Assembly: GCF_019331695.1 (NCBI RefSeq)
Contig: NZ_JAHBBI010000005.1
Location: 1-64,000 of the forward strand
Length of the DNA: 64,000 nt
Reading direction: 5' to 3'
Source: Bifidobacterium pluvialisilvae
GTDB lineage: Bacteria; Actinomycetota; Actinomycetes; Actinomycetales; Bifidobacteriaceae
The notes under the pieces were generated by a model, which worked only from the letters and a program-made list of their open reading frames with translations, was not told the DNA's origin and did not search any database. Positions 28,273-38,248 of this stretch are shown here, piece by piece. Every line of letters starts with the position of its first letter. Position 1 is the stretch's first letter. The translations under genes were made by a program, and so were the position numbers.

Positions 28273-29690
28273 ATCCCTATCTGAGGAGTCTCTGCCGGGG
28301 ACTGGGCTCATCGGCCCTGTCCCTGGCGCTATACACCATCGCGTTGATGTGCTTCAACGCCTTGATGCTCCTGATCGTCTCCATGGAGGAGGGCGGTCAG
28401 GGCCTCACCGACTACACGATGGAATTCACCAAGTCGGTCATACTGCTTTCGCAAGGCACCGGCGTCGATTTCCAAACGATTCATCTCACCCTCACCCCGC
28501 TGGGCCTCACCCTGTTGCTCATCATCCTCATCAGGTCGGTGTCGTTCCGTTTCGGCTGCTCACTAATCGGATATTGCTCAGGAGCCGCGCTATGGGCGGC
28601 GCTGCATGCGTGGATGCTGGCCACACTGTCCGTCACCGTGGTCGGCGTTCCGGCCGTCGCCATCCTCAAATCGGTATTGGTATTCAGCATCGGCTATCTG
28701 TTCGCATGGCTTCCCGGCACTGACGCGGCCGAACGTTTCGGTCCGCGGAACTGGGCGTTCATCGGCCCCGAGTGGCGTAGGGCCATCGGAACGGGCCTGT
28801 TCATCGGCGGGGTCATGCTTCTCGGGCTTCTGCTTGCGGGAACGGTCGTCACCGTGGTCTGGATCGTGCTCAATGCCGGAACGGTAGGCGACATGTACAC
28901 CATCGTCGGCATGGACACCGGATCGGCCGTCATGACCACGATCGCATGCCTCATATGGCTGCCGAACTGCGTGGTATGGGCGCTTTCCTGGGTGTGCGGT
29001 GGCGGGTTCTCCGTCGGGGAGACGGCCACGTTCTCACTGTGGGCGGACAGCAGCCAGGCGATGCCGGCGGTGCCCGTGTTCGGCGTGTTCCCCCAAGCGG
29101 TCGGCGACGACGCCGTGCGCATCGCCCTCATGCTGCTCCCGTGTCTGATCGCGATGATCGTCTCCATATGGCCGTTGATGTCCCCCACATGGTTCGACAT
29201 GCTCGCCGTCAATCCCTCCGGAAAACTCCTGTCGTGGGACACCGCACGCAGGTTCGGATTCCCCGCGGTGTCGCTGTGTCTTTCCTGCATCATCATCAGT
29301 CTGGCGACGCCGCTGATGTTCCTGCTGTCCAACGGGTCGTTGGGCCGTGAGCGACTCGCCCATGTGGGTGTGAGCGTGGCCTCGTCCACGCAGGTCGTCG
29401 TGCGTCCGGCCGCCATCGGGCTTCTGGCGGCATGGCTGCTGACGGTCGTTATCGCATGCCTGCGTTACGCCGTGCTGCAACTGCGCGGGAACAGGGTTGC
29501 CGGCGTCGTCAACGTCCGGCACGACGGCGAGGATTCGGACGACATCCGGCCGCGCCGCATGGTATCGGGCGGATTCCCGCACACGTCGGCTTCGGAACCG
29601 GAATCCGGCGGTTCCTCTACAGTAAAACCAAGAACTTCCCGTAGCATCGCTTCGGAAAACCATCATCCGACAACCAAGGAGGACAGGTAA
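28269..29690 (+). CDS. DUF6350 family integral membrane protein
   Basis: 473 aa, about nine to ten hydrophobic helices over residues 10-430 and a polar C-terminal tail of ~55 residues. It occupies the slot between sucD and purH where actinobacteria carry a DUF6350 protein (sometimes named PerM). The function is unknown; a cell-envelope role is only suggested by topology. Start and stop overlap sucD and purH. Confidence 0.8.
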   Translation: MNPYLRSLCRGLGSSALSLALYTIALMCFNALMLLIVSMEEGGQGLTDYTMEFTKSVILLSQGTGVDFQTIHLTLTPLGLTLLLIILIRSVSFRFGCSLIGYCSGAALWAALHAWMLATLSVTVVGVPAVAILKSVLVFSIGYLFAWLPGTDAAERFGPRNWAFIGPEWRRAIGTGLFIGGVMLLGLLLAGTVVTVVWIVLNAGTVGDMYTIVGMDTGSAVMTTIACLIWLPNCVVWALSWVCGGGFSVGETATFSLWADSSQAMPAVPVFGVFPQAVGDDAVRIALMLLPCLIAMIVSIWPLMSPTWFDMLAVNPSGKLLSWDTARRFGFPAVSLCLSCIIISLATPLMFLLSNGSLGRERLAHVGVSVASSTQVVVRPAAIGLLAAWLLTVVIACLRYAVLQLRGNRVAGVVNVRHDGEDSDDIRPRRMVSGGFPHTSASEPESGGSSTVKPRTSRSIASENHHPTTKEDR

Positions 29691-31330
29691 TGTCAAGCAC
29701 CACGCGACCCATCAAGCGTGCACTGGTGTCAGTGTTCCATAAGGAGGGCATCGAGGTCCTGGCCAAGGCGTTCGTCACCGCGGGGACCGAGGTCGTGTCC
29801 ACCGGTTCCACCGCCAGGAAGCTTGCCGAGCTGGGAGTGAACGTCACCCCCGTGGAGAAGGTCACCGGATTCCCCGAAAGCCTTGACGGACGCGTGAAGA
29901 CGCTTGACCCGCACATCCACGCCGGAATCCTCGCCGATATGACGAACCCGGAGCATGAGGCTCAGCTCAAGGAGCTGGGCATCAAGCCGTTCGACCTCGT
30001 CGTCGTCAACCTCTACCCGTTCGCAGACACCGTCCGTTCCGGCGCGAACGAGGCCGACACCATCGAGAAGATCGACATCGGCGGCCCGTCCATGGTCCGC
30101 GGTGCCGCCAAGAACAGCGCCACGGTGGCCATCGTCACCGACCCCGCCGACTACGCCCTCGTGGCGCAGCGCATTGAGAACGGCAACGGCTTCACGCTGG
30201 AGGAGCGCCGCTATCTTGCCGCCAAGGCATTCGCCCACACCGCCGCCTACGACGCCACCATCATCGAATGGGCCCGCCACCAGTGGCCGAAGCCGCAGAC
30301 CTTCACCCTTGACGCCGCGGACGGACAGGATTCCGCGGATGCGGTCGTCGACGAAAAGCTCTTCCCCCCGACGTTCACCGAGACCTGGGACCGCACCCAC
30401 GTGCTCCGCTACGGCGAGAACCCGCACCAGCAGGCCGCCCTGTATCTCGATCCGCTGAACCAGCATGGCTTCGCCCACGCCGAACAGCTTGGTGGCAAGC
30501 CGATGAGCTACAACAACTATGTCGACGCGGACGCCGCGTGGCGCGCCGTCTGGGACTTCGCCCCCAGCATCGCCGTCGCCGTGGTCAAGCACAACAACCC
30601 GTGTGGTCTCGCGCTCGGCGCCACCGTGGCCGAAGCACACAAGAAGGCCCATGCCTGCGATCCGATGAGCGCCTATGGCGGCGTCATCGCCGCGAACTCC
30701 ACCGTGACGCTGGAGATGGCGCAGAACGTCCGCCCCATCTTCACCGAGGTCATCGTCGCCCCCGATTATGAGCCGGAGGCGCTAGAACTGCTGCAGACCA
30801 AGAAGAAGAACCTGCGCATCCTCAAAGTGAGCGAGCCGCCGCGGAGCAAGCGCCAGATCCGCCAGATCGACGGCGGACTGCTCGTCCAGTCCACCGACCT
30901 CATCAACGCGGTGGGCGACGACCCGAATGCATGGAAGCTGGTCTCCGGAGAACCGGCCGACGAAGCCACGCTCAAGGACCTCGTGTTCGCATGGCGCGCC
31001 ATCCGCTGCGTGAAGTCCAACGCCATCCTGGTCGCCCATGACCAGGCCACCGTCGGCATCGGCATGGGGCAGGTCAATCGAGTCGACTCCTGCCATCTCG
31101 CCGTGGATCGCGCGAACACGCTCGCCGACGGCGCGAACCGAACCGAAGGCTCCGTGGCCGCGTCCGATGCGTTCTTCCCGTTCGCCGACGGCGCCGAGAT
31201 TCTCATCAACGCCGGCGTCAAAGCCATCGTGCAGCCCGGCGGATCCATTCGCGACGAGGAAGTGTTCGAGGCGGCCCGCAAGGCCAACGTGACCATGTAC
31301 GTCACCGGCACCCGCCACTTCTTCCACTGA
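29690..31330 (+). CDS. purH: Bifunctional AICAR formyltransferase/IMP cyclohydrolase
   Basis: 546 aa. The MGS-like IMP cyclohydrolase domain (residues ~1-160, [19 protein letters not shown]) is followed by AICAR transformylase with the catalytic VVKHNNPCG near 300 and the conserved C-terminal [10 protein letters not shown]. It catalyses the last two steps of purine synthesis. AAGGAGGACAGGTA precedes the ATG. Confidence 0.96.
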   Translation: MSSTTRPIKRALVSVFHKEGIEVLAKAFVTAGTEVVSTGSTARKLAELGVNVTPVEKVTGFPESLDGRVKTLDPHIHAGILADMTNPEHEAQLKELGIKPFDLVVVNLYPFADTVRSGANEADTIEKIDIGGPSMVRGAAKNSATVAIVTDPADYALVAQRIENGNGFTLEERRYLAAKAFAHTAAYDATIIEWARHQWPKPQTFTLDAADGQDSADAVVDEKLFPPTFTETWDRTHVLRYGENPHQQAALYLDPLNQHGFAHAEQLGGKPMSYNNYVDADAAWRAVWDFAPSIAVAVVKHNNPCGLALGATVAEAHKKAHACDPMSAYGGVIAANSTVTLEMAQNVRPIFTEVIVAPDYEPEALELLQTKKKNLRILKVSEPPRSKRQIRQIDGGLLVQSTDLINAVGDDPNAWKLVSGEPADEATLKDLVFAWRAIRCVKSNAILVAHDQATVGIGMGQVNRVDSCHLAVDRANTLADGANRTEGSVAASDAFFPFADGAEILINAGVKAIVQPGGSIRDEEVFEAARKANVTMYVTGTRHFFH

Positions 31331-31339
31331 TCGGACGCC

Positions 31340-31657
31340 ATGTCGATGCGTATACGAAAACGCAACGAACCGAAGGCGCCGGAACCGCCACACGTCTCCG
31401 AAGCGCATGAGGGCAAGCCCGCATATGAGTGGGGCGTCGCCGCATGCGTGGCGTTGTCGGCGATTCTGGCCGTCTGCGGCCAGATATTCTGGGCGACGAT
31501 TGTGATTGCCGTGGCCTCCATCGTCTCCGCGACGGTCAGGCTGCTGCTACATGAGAGAAGTCCCTGGAAGATTCGTTCGATCGGATTCGACTGTTTCTTC
31601 GGCTTCGCGCTCGGAATAGGCCTGCTGGCCACCTACGCCAGCATCATGCTGTTGTAG
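31340..31657 (+). CDS. DUF3017 family small membrane protein
   Basis: 105 aa with three predicted membrane helices (~30-48, 52-70, 85-103), 9 bp after purH. DUF3017 members sit next to purH in many actinobacteria; the function is unknown. The N-terminal 25 residues are basic and cytoplasmic. Confidence 0.8.
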   Translation: MSMRIRKRNEPKAPEPPHVSEAHEGKPAYEWGVAACVALSAILAVCGQIFWATIVIAVASIVSATVRLLLHERSPWKIRSIGFDCFFGFALGIGLLATYASIMLL

Positions 31658-31696
31658 TCCGTATCATCGGCGGGCCGGTATTATTTGGCATGAAAA

Positions 31697-31727
31697 ATGG
31701 GGGAACGGATTTATTCCGTTCCCCCAA
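31697..31727. terminator. Bidirectional terminator between DUF3017 and aquaporin genes
   Basis: TGGGGGAACGGA paired with TCCGTTCCCCCA around a 5-nt loop. A-rich upstream and AAAAT downstream flanks suit both convergent genes. Confidence 0.85.
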
Positions 31728-31754
31728 AATCGTTGTTACGCGGATTCCGGAGAA

Positions 31755-32840
31755 TTATCGCTTGTCCGTCGCCGGTTCGGCGGCATCCGCATCACCGTCT
31801 TTAGACGGAGTATCGGATTCCAGGTTTTTTCCGGGCTCCTTATGGGATTCCTCATGATTGGTCTGTGCGGCGGACTCGTCGGAGGGCTCCGCGGCGGGGG
31901 CCTCCTCCTCGGAGGAATCCGGGGAATCCTCGTCGGCGTCTGTCGTGGCCTCACTGTCGGCAGAGGCAGAGTCGTCGAGATCCACCGTCTGCAGCCCGCC
32001 GGCGGTGATTTCCGTATCGGAATCCTCGGCGCCGGCGACCTTGGTCTTGTTCAACGTGGAGAACACCAGAGCGACCAGTGCCACGATGGCACCGGCCAGC
32101 AGCGGGCAGGCCCAGAACACCCACAGCTGGCTGAGCGGATCGACCGTCAGGTTCTGACCGTGGGCGAACAGTGCGATGCCGGTGGAGCGAACGGGGTTGA
32201 GACCCGCACCCGTGATCGGATAGGCGACGGCCGTGGCCGCACCATAGGCGATCGCCACGGCGGACGTGTGCGAATGCATGGGGGAGCCGTCACGACGGAG
32301 CGTGACGAACGTGGCAGCCACCACCAGCAATCCCATGGCAATCTCCACGACCATGGCGGCGTTGAAGCCGAAGGTGACGCCGGCCTGGCTCAGCACGCTG
32401 TTGGAGGGGGAACCCTCGCCGTATCCGTTGACCGCCGAACCCAGCCACACCGACAGTGTGACGTTCTTGGCGGTGGGCAGTATCTTCACCGCGAGGAAAC
32501 CTGCGGCGACGGCGCCCACAAGCTGGGCCAGGAGATAGAAGATGCCGTCAAGCCAGGAGGTCTTCGACGTGAGTACGGCGGCCAGCGTGACCGCGGGGTT
32601 GAAGTGCCCGCCGGAGAACCTGGCGAACACCACGGTGGCGGCGGCGTACGACAGGCCGACGACGAAGGCGAAGAACAACGCGTTGGCGCCGTAGATGATC
32701 ATTCCGTACGAACCGGCCGCGTAGATCGCGAAGCAGACGAGGAAGGTGCCCGCGAGCTCGGCGAGCGCGCGGATGACCGGGGACGGGCTCAGCGTGCGCG
32801 GATGGCAGGTCTGGGCCGGAATCGTTTGTGTCTGTGACAT
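31755..32840 (-). CDS. MIP/aquaporin family channel with long acidic tail
   Basis: 361 aa. Six membrane helices in residues ~20-265. The first pore motif is NPA (81-83). The second is NPV (in GAGLNPVRSTG), a non-canonical change that keeps the Asn and Pro. The last ~95 residues are a Ser/Asp/Glu-rich, probably disordered cytoplasmic tail not seen in AqpZ or GlpF. Water or small solute transport is inferred from the family. Confidence 0.85.
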   Translation of the reverse strand: MSQTQTIPAQTCHPRTLSPSPVIRALAELAGTFLVCFAIYAAGSYGMIIYGANALFFAFVVGLSYAAATVVFARFSGGHFNPAVTLAAVLTSKTSWLDGIFYLLAQLVGAVAAGFLAVKILPTAKNVTLSVWLGSAVNGYGEGSPSNSVLSQAGVTFGFNAAMVVEIAMGLLVVAATFVTLRRDGSPMHSHTSAVAIAYGAATAVAYPITGAGLNPVRSTGIALFAHGQNLTVDPLSQLWVFWACPLLAGAIVALVALVFSTLNKTKVAGAEDSDTEITAGGLQTVDLDDSASADSEATTDADEDSPDSSEEEAPAAEPSDESAAQTNHEESHKEPGKNLESDTPSKDGDADAAEPATDKR

Positions 32841-33030
32841 TATCGTCCTTCAATTAGTCCTTGCAAACGTCTCACATAGTACCAGTCGTTCAGACGTCCG
32901 GTTAGAATAAAAGCACTATGATTCGCTGGGAATCCTCTGAGAGGACGGCGACCATATTTCAAGTGAACATCAATCGATACAGTCAACGATCAGTTGAGTA
33001 CTAGTTATGAAAGGCCACGTTGGGAGAACG

Positions 33031-33807
33031 ATGCCAGAGCAGCATTCAACCATGAACACATCCGAAGACAACAACGCTTCCGAGGGCATTCGCCTGCAGA
33101 AGGTGCTGGCGCAGGCCGGCTATGGTTCGCGACGCAAGTGCGAGCAGATCATCACCGAGGGCCGTGTGGAGATCGACGGCGAACTGGTGACCACGCTGGG
33201 AACCCGCGTCGATCCGAAGAGGCAGAAGATCCTGGTGGACGGTTCGCGCGTCCACATCAACGACCACCACGTGACGCTTGCGCTGAACAAGCCCAAGCGC
33301 GTGCTGTCCACCATGAGCGATCCGAAGGGCCGTTGGACGCTTCGCGACATCATCGGCGACAAATACGAGCGCGTGTTCCATATGGGACGCCTCGACTACG
33401 ATTCCGAGGGCCTTATCCTCATGACCGACGACGGCGAGCTGTCGCAGCATGTCATGCACCCCAAGTACGAGGTCGCGAAGACGTACATCGCCACCGTGGA
33501 GGGCAAGCTCGGCGGCAACGTGTGCCGTCGTCTGGTCCGCACCGGCGTCAAGCTCGATGACGGCTGGGTCAAGCTCGACAGGTGCTCGATCCTCGACCAG
33601 AACCGTGAGTACACGATGGTGCGTGTGGTGCTGCATTCCGGACGCAACCGCATCGTCCGCCGCATCTTCGGCTCCATCGGGTTCCCGGTGAAGCGTCTGG
33701 TGCGTACGCAGATCGGCCCCATCAAGCTGGGCGAGCTCAAGCCGGGCTCGTACCGTGTGCTGTCGCCGGTCGAGGTGAAGTCGCTGGAGAAGGAGGTCGG
33801 GCTGTGA
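33031..33807 (+). CDS. rluB: Pseudouridine synthase (RluB/RsuA family)
   Basis: 258 aa from ATG 33031, preceded by GGGAG; ATG 33007 lacks a ribosome site. An N-terminal S4 domain ([20 protein letters not shown]) precedes the catalytic domain with the active-site motif [13 protein letters not shown]. It converts a uridine in rRNA to pseudouridine. It overlaps cmk-der by 4 bp. Confidence 0.92.
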   Translation: MPEQHSTMNTSEDNNASEGIRLQKVLAQAGYGSRRKCEQIITEGRVEIDGELVTTLGTRVDPKRQKILVDGSRVHINDHHVTLALNKPKRVLSTMSDPKGRWTLRDIIGDKYERVFHMGRLDYDSEGLILMTDDGELSQHVMHPKYEVAKTYIATVEGKLGGNVCRRLVRTGVKLDDGWVKLDRCSILDQNREYTMVRVVLHSGRNRIVRRIFGSIGFPVKRLVRTQIGPIKLGELKPGSYRVLSPVEVKSLEKEVGL

Positions 33808-35933
33808 TCCGAGTCGCCATCGACGGTCCCGCAGGCGTCGGCAAGTCGTCGACGTCGAAGGCCCTGGCCACGTATTTCGGCTTCGCCTACCTCGACACCG
33901 GCGCCATGTACCGCGCCGCCACGTGGTGGTGCCTCAACCAGGGTCTCGACCTGGATGCGGAGCAGCCCGACGCCGATCGCATCGTCGACACCGTGGGCCG
34001 GTTCTTCACCGAAGACCATTTCGACATCTCCGTCGACCCGGAGCATCCCGATGTGACGTCGGACGGCGTGAGCATAGCCGAGGCGATTCGTTCCCGCGAG
34101 GTGTCGTCGCATGTGTCCGTCGTATCGTCCATCATGCCGGTGCGCAGCCTGCTGATCGCCGCCCAGCGCGCATACATCGCCCGTGAGGCGGGCGAGGACT
34201 CGTTCTCGCATGGCGCCGGCGTCGTCGCGGAAGGCCGTGACATCACCACCGTGGTGGAGCCCGATGCCGAGGTCCGTGTGCTGCTCACCGCCCGTGAGGA
34301 GGTGCGTCAGGCGCGTCGTACCGGCCAGAGCAACGCCTCGCAGGTGGGTGCCGACAACGTGGCCGCCCGCGACAAGGCCGATTCGAAGGTGACGAGCTTC
34401 ATGTCGGCCGCCGAGGGCGTGACCACGGTCGACAACTCCGACATGGATTTCTCCGAGACCCTTGATGTGCTGATTCATATGGTCGAGGACGCCATGGAGA
34501 CGCAGGCCTACGAACAGTACGCCTCGAACCTCACCGAATACGAGCTCGACGCGGAGGACCGGCGTCTTGTCGACGGCGCGTTCACCACGCCGGAGGATGA
34601 GTCCCGGGCCAAGGCCGTGGGCGTGCTCGCCGTGGTGGGACGGCCGAACGTGGGCAAGTCCACGCTGGTGAACCGCATCCTCGGCCGTCGCGCCGCCGTC
34701 GTGGAGAACACACCGGGCGTGACGCGCGACCGTGTGAGCTATGACGCCGAATGGGCCGGCACCGATTTCAAGCTCGTCGACACCGGCGGCTGGGAGGCCG
34801 ACGTGGAGGGCATCGAGTCGTCCATCGCCAGCCAGGCCGAGATTGCCGTGCAGCTTGCCGACGCCGTGGTCCTTGTGGTGGACGGCACCGTGGGTCTGAC
34901 CGCCAGCGACGAACGCATCGTGAAGATGCTGCGTCAGTCCGGCAAGCCGGTCACGCTCGCCGTGAACAAGATCGATTCGCAGGCGGAGGAGTATCAGGCC
35001 GCCGAATTCTGGAAGCTCGGTCTGGGCGAGCCGTTCTCCATCTCCGCCATGCACGGCCGAGGCATCGGCGACCTGCTGGACGAGTCGCTGGAGAAGCTGC
35101 GGAAGGCGGAGAAGACGTCCGGTCTGCTCACGCCAACCGACCTGCGTCGCATCGCGCTCGTGGGACGTCCGAACGTGGGCAAGTCGTCGCTGCTGAACCA
35201 GATGGCGGGGGAGACCCGTGCCGTGGTCAACGACCTGGCCGGCACCACGCGCGACCCCGTGGACGAGGTCGTGACCATCGACGGCGAGGACTGGCTGTTC
35301 ATCGACACGGCCGGCATCAAGCGTCGTCTGCACAAGCTGTCCGGCGCCGAATACTATTCGTCGCTGCGCACGCAGGCCGCGTTGGAACGTTCGGAACTCG
35401 CCTTGGTGCTCTTCGACGTGTCCCAGCCGATCGCCGACCAGGACCTCAAGGTCATGAGCCAGGCGGTGGACGCCGGGCGTGCCATCGTGCTCGTGTTCAA
35501 CAAATGGGACCTGCTCGACGATTTCGGCCGCCAACGCATCGAACGCCTGTGGGCCACGGAGTTCAACCGGGTCACATGGGCGCAGCGTGTGAACCTGTCC
35601 GCGAAGACCGGCTGGCACACCAACCGTCTTGCGAGCGCCATGCGTTCCGCTTTGGCCTCCTGGGACAAGCGCATACCCACCGGCAAGCTCAACGCCTTCC
35701 TCGGCCAGATCCAGGCCGCGCATCCGCATCCGCTGCGTGGCGGCAAGCAGCCGCGCATCCTGTTCGCCACGCAGGCGTCGAACCGTCCTCCGCGGTTCGT
35801 GATCTTCGCGACCGGGTTCCTTGAGCATGGCTACCGTCGTTTCATCGAACGCAGTCTGCGCGAGGAGTTCGGTTTCGAGGGCACGCCGATCCAGATCTCG
35901 GTGAACATCCGCGAGAAGAAGCGCCGTAAGTAG
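33804..35933 (+). CDS. cmk-der: Fused cytidylate kinase and GTPase Der
   Basis: 709 aa. Residues 1-~225 are CMP kinase (P-loop GPAGVGKSS at 8-16, and a FLDTGAMYR-like segment), followed by a ~50-residue linker and Der with two G domains (GRPNVGKST at 279-287, GRPNVGKSS at 454-462) and a C-terminal KH-like domain. Cmk feeds CTP/dCTP synthesis and Der assembles the 50S subunit. Separate genes in most bacteria; the fusion is a known bifidobacterial/actinobacterial arrangement. Confidence 0.95.
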   Translation: MIRVAIDGPAGVGKSSTSKALATYFGFAYLDTGAMYRAATWWCLNQGLDLDAEQPDADRIVDTVGRFFTEDHFDISVDPEHPDVTSDGVSIAEAIRSREVSSHVSVVSSIMPVRSLLIAAQRAYIAREAGEDSFSHGAGVVAEGRDITTVVEPDAEVRVLLTAREEVRQARRTGQSNASQVGADNVAARDKADSKVTSFMSAAEGVTTVDNSDMDFSETLDVLIHMVEDAMETQAYEQYASNLTEYELDAEDRRLVDGAFTTPEDESRAKAVGVLAVVGRPNVGKSTLVNRILGRRAAVVENTPGVTRDRVSYDAEWAGTDFKLVDTGGWEADVEGIESSIASQAEIAVQLADAVVLVVDGTVGLTASDERIVKMLRQSGKPVTLAVNKIDSQAEEYQAAEFWKLGLGEPFSISAMHGRGIGDLLDESLEKLRKAEKTSGLLTPTDLRRIALVGRPNVGKSSLLNQMAGETRAVVNDLAGTTRDPVDEVVTIDGEDWLFIDTAGIKRRLHKLSGAEYYSSLRTQAALERSELALVLFDVSQPIADQDLKVMSQAVDAGRAIVLVFNKWDLLDDFGRQRIERLWATEFNRVTWAQRVNLSAKTGWHTNRLASAMRSALASWDKRIPTGKLNAFLGQIQAAHPHPLRGGKQPRILFATQASNRPPRFVIFATGFLEHGYRRFIERSLREEFGFEGTPIQISVNIREKKRRK

Positions 35934-35951
35934 AACGTGGTCTTACGAAAT

Positions 35952-35995
35952 AACGATTATTCATATTGATGTTCATGTTGATATGAATAATCGTT
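35952..35995. terminator. Terminator after cmk-der
   Basis: 15-bp perfect stem (AACGATTATTCATAT with its complement) and 14-nt loop. AT-rich and 18 bp after the stop codon. Confidence 0.75.
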
Positions 35996-36016
35996 GCGTT
36001 CGCGGCGTTTGATTGG

Positions 36017-36067
36017 AATGATGGTCGGTATCATATCGAGATAATCGCTATGATACCGACCATCATT
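36017..36067 (-). terminator. 19-bp perfect hairpin at the core/accessory boundary
   Basis: 36017-36035 is the exact reverse complement of 36049-36067 around a 13-nt loop. It lies 2 bp beyond the stop of the 55-aa minus-strand ORF and probably terminates it. It also marks the place where core gene order ends. Confidence 0.6.
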
Positions 36068-36069
36068 GT

Positions 36070-36237
36070 CTATATCGCAGCACCTCCTTGTACTGCACGG
36101 CATCCATACGACCTGTGTGACACCGATGCCAGGTCGCGTAACGTCGCATCCAAGTCGAACGTGCTCATTCCAGCCGCTTCGACATGCGGCGAGCTGTCCT
36201 GTTCACCGGCGTTCGGGGCGTTATTGTCTTCGGCCAT
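36070..36237 (-). CDS. Small hypothetical protein (55 aa)
   Basis: Starts at ATG 36237 with a very good ribosome site (AAGGAG, 5 nt spacing) and ends at 36070 just before a perfect hairpin. The translation begins MAEDNNAPNAGEQDSSPHV, acidic and polar, then STFDLDATLRDLASV. No family is recognised. Good initiation and termination signals make it a credible short gene; it is divergent from the NADAR gene. Confidence 0.5.
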   Translation of the reverse strand: MAEDNNAPNAGEQDSSPHVEAAGMSTFDLDATLRDLASVSHRSYGCRAVQGGAAI

Positions 36238-36272
36238 GCGGCCTCCTTCCGCCCGAATCCGGACATAAGAAA

Positions 36273-36291
36273 AGCCACCTACAATCGGTGG
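36273..36291 (+). terminator. Small GCCACC/GGTGGC hairpin before the NADAR gene
   Basis: AAAAGCCACC...GGTGGCC, 6-bp stem with a 7-nt loop. Similar GCCACC/GGTGGC hairpins occur near 56600 and 58530. It may be a leftover terminator of a lost gene. Confidence 0.35.
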
Positions 36292-36309
36292 CCTACACTT
36301 GAGATAGAG

Positions 36310-37668
36310 ATGCTGGTATTCAAAGAATTGCGGTCAATGATGAAACCGATTTGGACTGTGGATGATGTTGACGCATGGCGCGATGCGGCGATGGGCCGAA
36401 ACGATGCCGACAGGCTTGATCACGAGGAATGGGATGGCCCGAAGCGTCATTATTTCGGTTTTTGGAACGGTGAGGACTGGGCCTCTAACTTCCATCCGGC
36501 ACCGTTCATCGTCGATTGGAAGGAACCTGACGGGTCGGTGAAGGAACTGCGGTTCGAGTGCAGCGAACAGTGGTTCATGTTCCGCAAGGCATGGCGTTTC
36601 CATGACCGTTCCGCTATGGATGCCGTGCTCCAGTCTGGATTGAAGCCGTACCAGTACAAGGTGATAGGCCGCAACGTGCAGAACTTCGACGAAACCGTGT
36701 GGACTGAGGAATCACGTGGCTACATGTTCGAAGCTCTGATGTTCAAATTCTCCCAGAACCCCGATCTAGCTCGGCAATTGGTGGACACCGGGAATCAGGT
36801 GTTGGTCGAGTGTTCCCCGTTCGATGCCATCTGGGGCGTTGGCCTCGGCAAGCAGACGAAGGACGGTCAGGCGGACGATCGATGGAGGGATTCACATAAC
36901 TGGCGCGGAAAGAATCATCTCGGATTTCTGCTCATGGATGTGCGCGACGTACTTCAATCCGATAAGACGCCGTTCGACTTCAAATATGGCCCCTTCATCG
37001 AACTGATCCCGCAACTGGACAGGCCGGCGAACGAGCTGTACAAGTGGGTGTACCCCGAATCGCATGAGGAAGGCGTGACCCCCATGGGATGGTGTGCTTA
37101 CGGCCCTGCGGTAGATCATTGGTGGCATCTCATCTACTCGACCCCCGGATGCACGGACTGCTATCCGGTGTTGGAGAGGTCCGGCATCAACCCATGGAAG
37201 ACCCTGCAATCGGGCAACTATTCCAATCTCAATGCCGAACAGGTGCAGGCGCTGATGACATGGCTGACACGACGTGAACGTTTCGGCGAGGGCACGATAT
37301 GCGAATCGCTGGATAAAGGCTGGCTCCTCAACCTGCTGAAACGGCTCCGCGACATCGGCAGGAAGCTGGAACAGGATCGCAGGAACCATGAAATCACCTA
37401 TGAACGGGCATATAACATGGCGCAAAGGCTCTATAACAGCAGGAACGCGATAATCGTATCCGCCAGACGTCTACGCAACGGATGGATATTCTGTTTTCTC
37501 CAACCTAAGGATGATAACGGCTGGGTCATTCCTCAAGGTGGCCCCATGCCGATCGCCGTATTCGAAGACGGCCGAGTACAAAGTCTCCAGATGCCTTCCG
37601 ACGAGGCGTTCAGACTATTCGACGAGGTCATCGACGAGTCAATCCCATTGCCACAGAGCGATTCCTAA
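36310..37668 (+). CDS. NADAR-domain protein
   Basis: 452 aa from ATG 36310; the frame is open further upstream but without a ribosome site, and ATG 36337/36340 are alternatives. Residues ~45-215 match the NADAR/YbiA pattern: FWNGEDWASNF, CSEQWFMFRKAWRF, a VIGRNVQNFDETVW segment, LVECSPFDAIWGVGLG and NHLGFLLMDVRD. The family hydrolyses N-glycosidic bonds, for example in riboflavin intermediates, and some members reverse ADP-ribosylation. The C-terminal ~200 residues are not recognised; the last 70 (RNGWIFCFLQ...MPIAVFEDGRV) resemble small immunity-like domains. Role here unknown. Confidence 0.75.
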   Translation: MLVFKELRSMMKPIWTVDDVDAWRDAAMGRNDADRLDHEEWDGPKRHYFGFWNGEDWASNFHPAPFIVDWKEPDGSVKELRFECSEQWFMFRKAWRFHDRSAMDAVLQSGLKPYQYKVIGRNVQNFDETVWTEESRGYMFEALMFKFSQNPDLARQLVDTGNQVLVECSPFDAIWGVGLGKQTKDGQADDRWRDSHNWRGKNHLGFLLMDVRDVLQSDKTPFDFKYGPFIELIPQLDRPANELYKWVYPESHEEGVTPMGWCAYGPAVDHWWHLIYSTPGCTDCYPVLERSGINPWKTLQSGNYSNLNAEQVQALMTWLTRRERFGEGTICESLDKGWLLNLLKRLRDIGRKLEQDRRNHEITYERAYNMAQRLYNSRNAIIVSARRLRNGWIFCFLQPKDDNGWVIPQGGPMPIAVFEDGRVQSLQMPSDEAFRLFDEVIDESIPLPQSDS

Positions 37669-37926
37669 AGAGTCGTCTCCAAGTCACGAACCGTTTCCAT
37701 GTCACGATGGTGCATGTTGCCGGGGCCGTCAAGCATAATTGGCGAGCTGTAGAGGCGTTCGGCCTTGCCGGTTTTCTTGTTCACGTACCAGTCACAGTCG
37801 TCGAGCACCGCGAAGTCTGGGTCCGCGGACACGTGGTAGTACTCGGCATCCTCACGGCCTTCCGGGCTGGTGGGGATGCCGCCGTTAACCTGTTCGACAA
37901 TCAGCCCCGCCTGATGTATCGGTCAT
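37665..37926 (-). pseudogene. Small gene broken by a frameshift in a G4 tract
   Basis: ATG 37926 follows AAGGAGG but reads only 13 codons. Removing one G from the G4 run (plus strand 37905-37908) restores a frame of ~86 residues that ends at 37665 and reads MTDTSGGLIVEQVNGG, then AEYYHVSADPDFAVLDDC and so on. The product is unrecognised. The stop overlaps the convergent NADAR stop. It is either a real frameshift, a phase-variable tract or a sequencing error. Confidence 0.55.
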
Positions 37927-37990
37927 CTTGTCCTCCTTGACTCGGTGGCGTGGATTCCGTCCAGTTGTCGTACTCGTCGGAGTGCTTGCG

Positions 37991-38248
37991 TCATGCGGCG
38001 TCGTCACGGTGGGCCCGTTGGAGCTTCCACTCGCTCCAGCTTCTCACGGTGCCGGAATCCGTGACCCATGGTTTCGCATAGGTTGGCGCGTCCTCAAAGT
38101 TCGGTCGGCCACCTTCTTCTAGAAGCGCGTCGGTGGGTTCCATGTCGTCCACGCGCAGGAACCTGAGCTCGCCGTCCTTGATGTCGGCGAACTGGTTACT
38201 TGTTCGAGCTAGGCCGTAATGGGTGTTCCTCCGTTGACCACGCACCAC
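37991..38248 (-). CDS. Hypothetical protein, start uncertain
   Basis: Up to 85 aa. The C-terminal two thirds (FADIKDGELRFLRVDDMEP onward) look coding. The N-terminal part overlaps the 3' end of the upstream gene out of frame, and the GGAGGA in the overlap is not followed by a usable start codon. It may be truncated. Middle gene of a minus-strand trio. No family recognised. Confidence 0.4.
   Translation of the reverse strand: MVRGQRRNTHYGLARTSNQFADIKDGELRFLRVDDMEPTDALLEEGGRPNFEDAPTYAKPWVTDSGTVRSWSEWKLQRAHRDDAA

Noticed and set aside
33396-35828. Minus-strand 810-codon frame opposite cmk-der
   Set aside because: Mirror frame of a long high-GC gene; composition is Val/His/Gly/Arg-rich and contains no motif.
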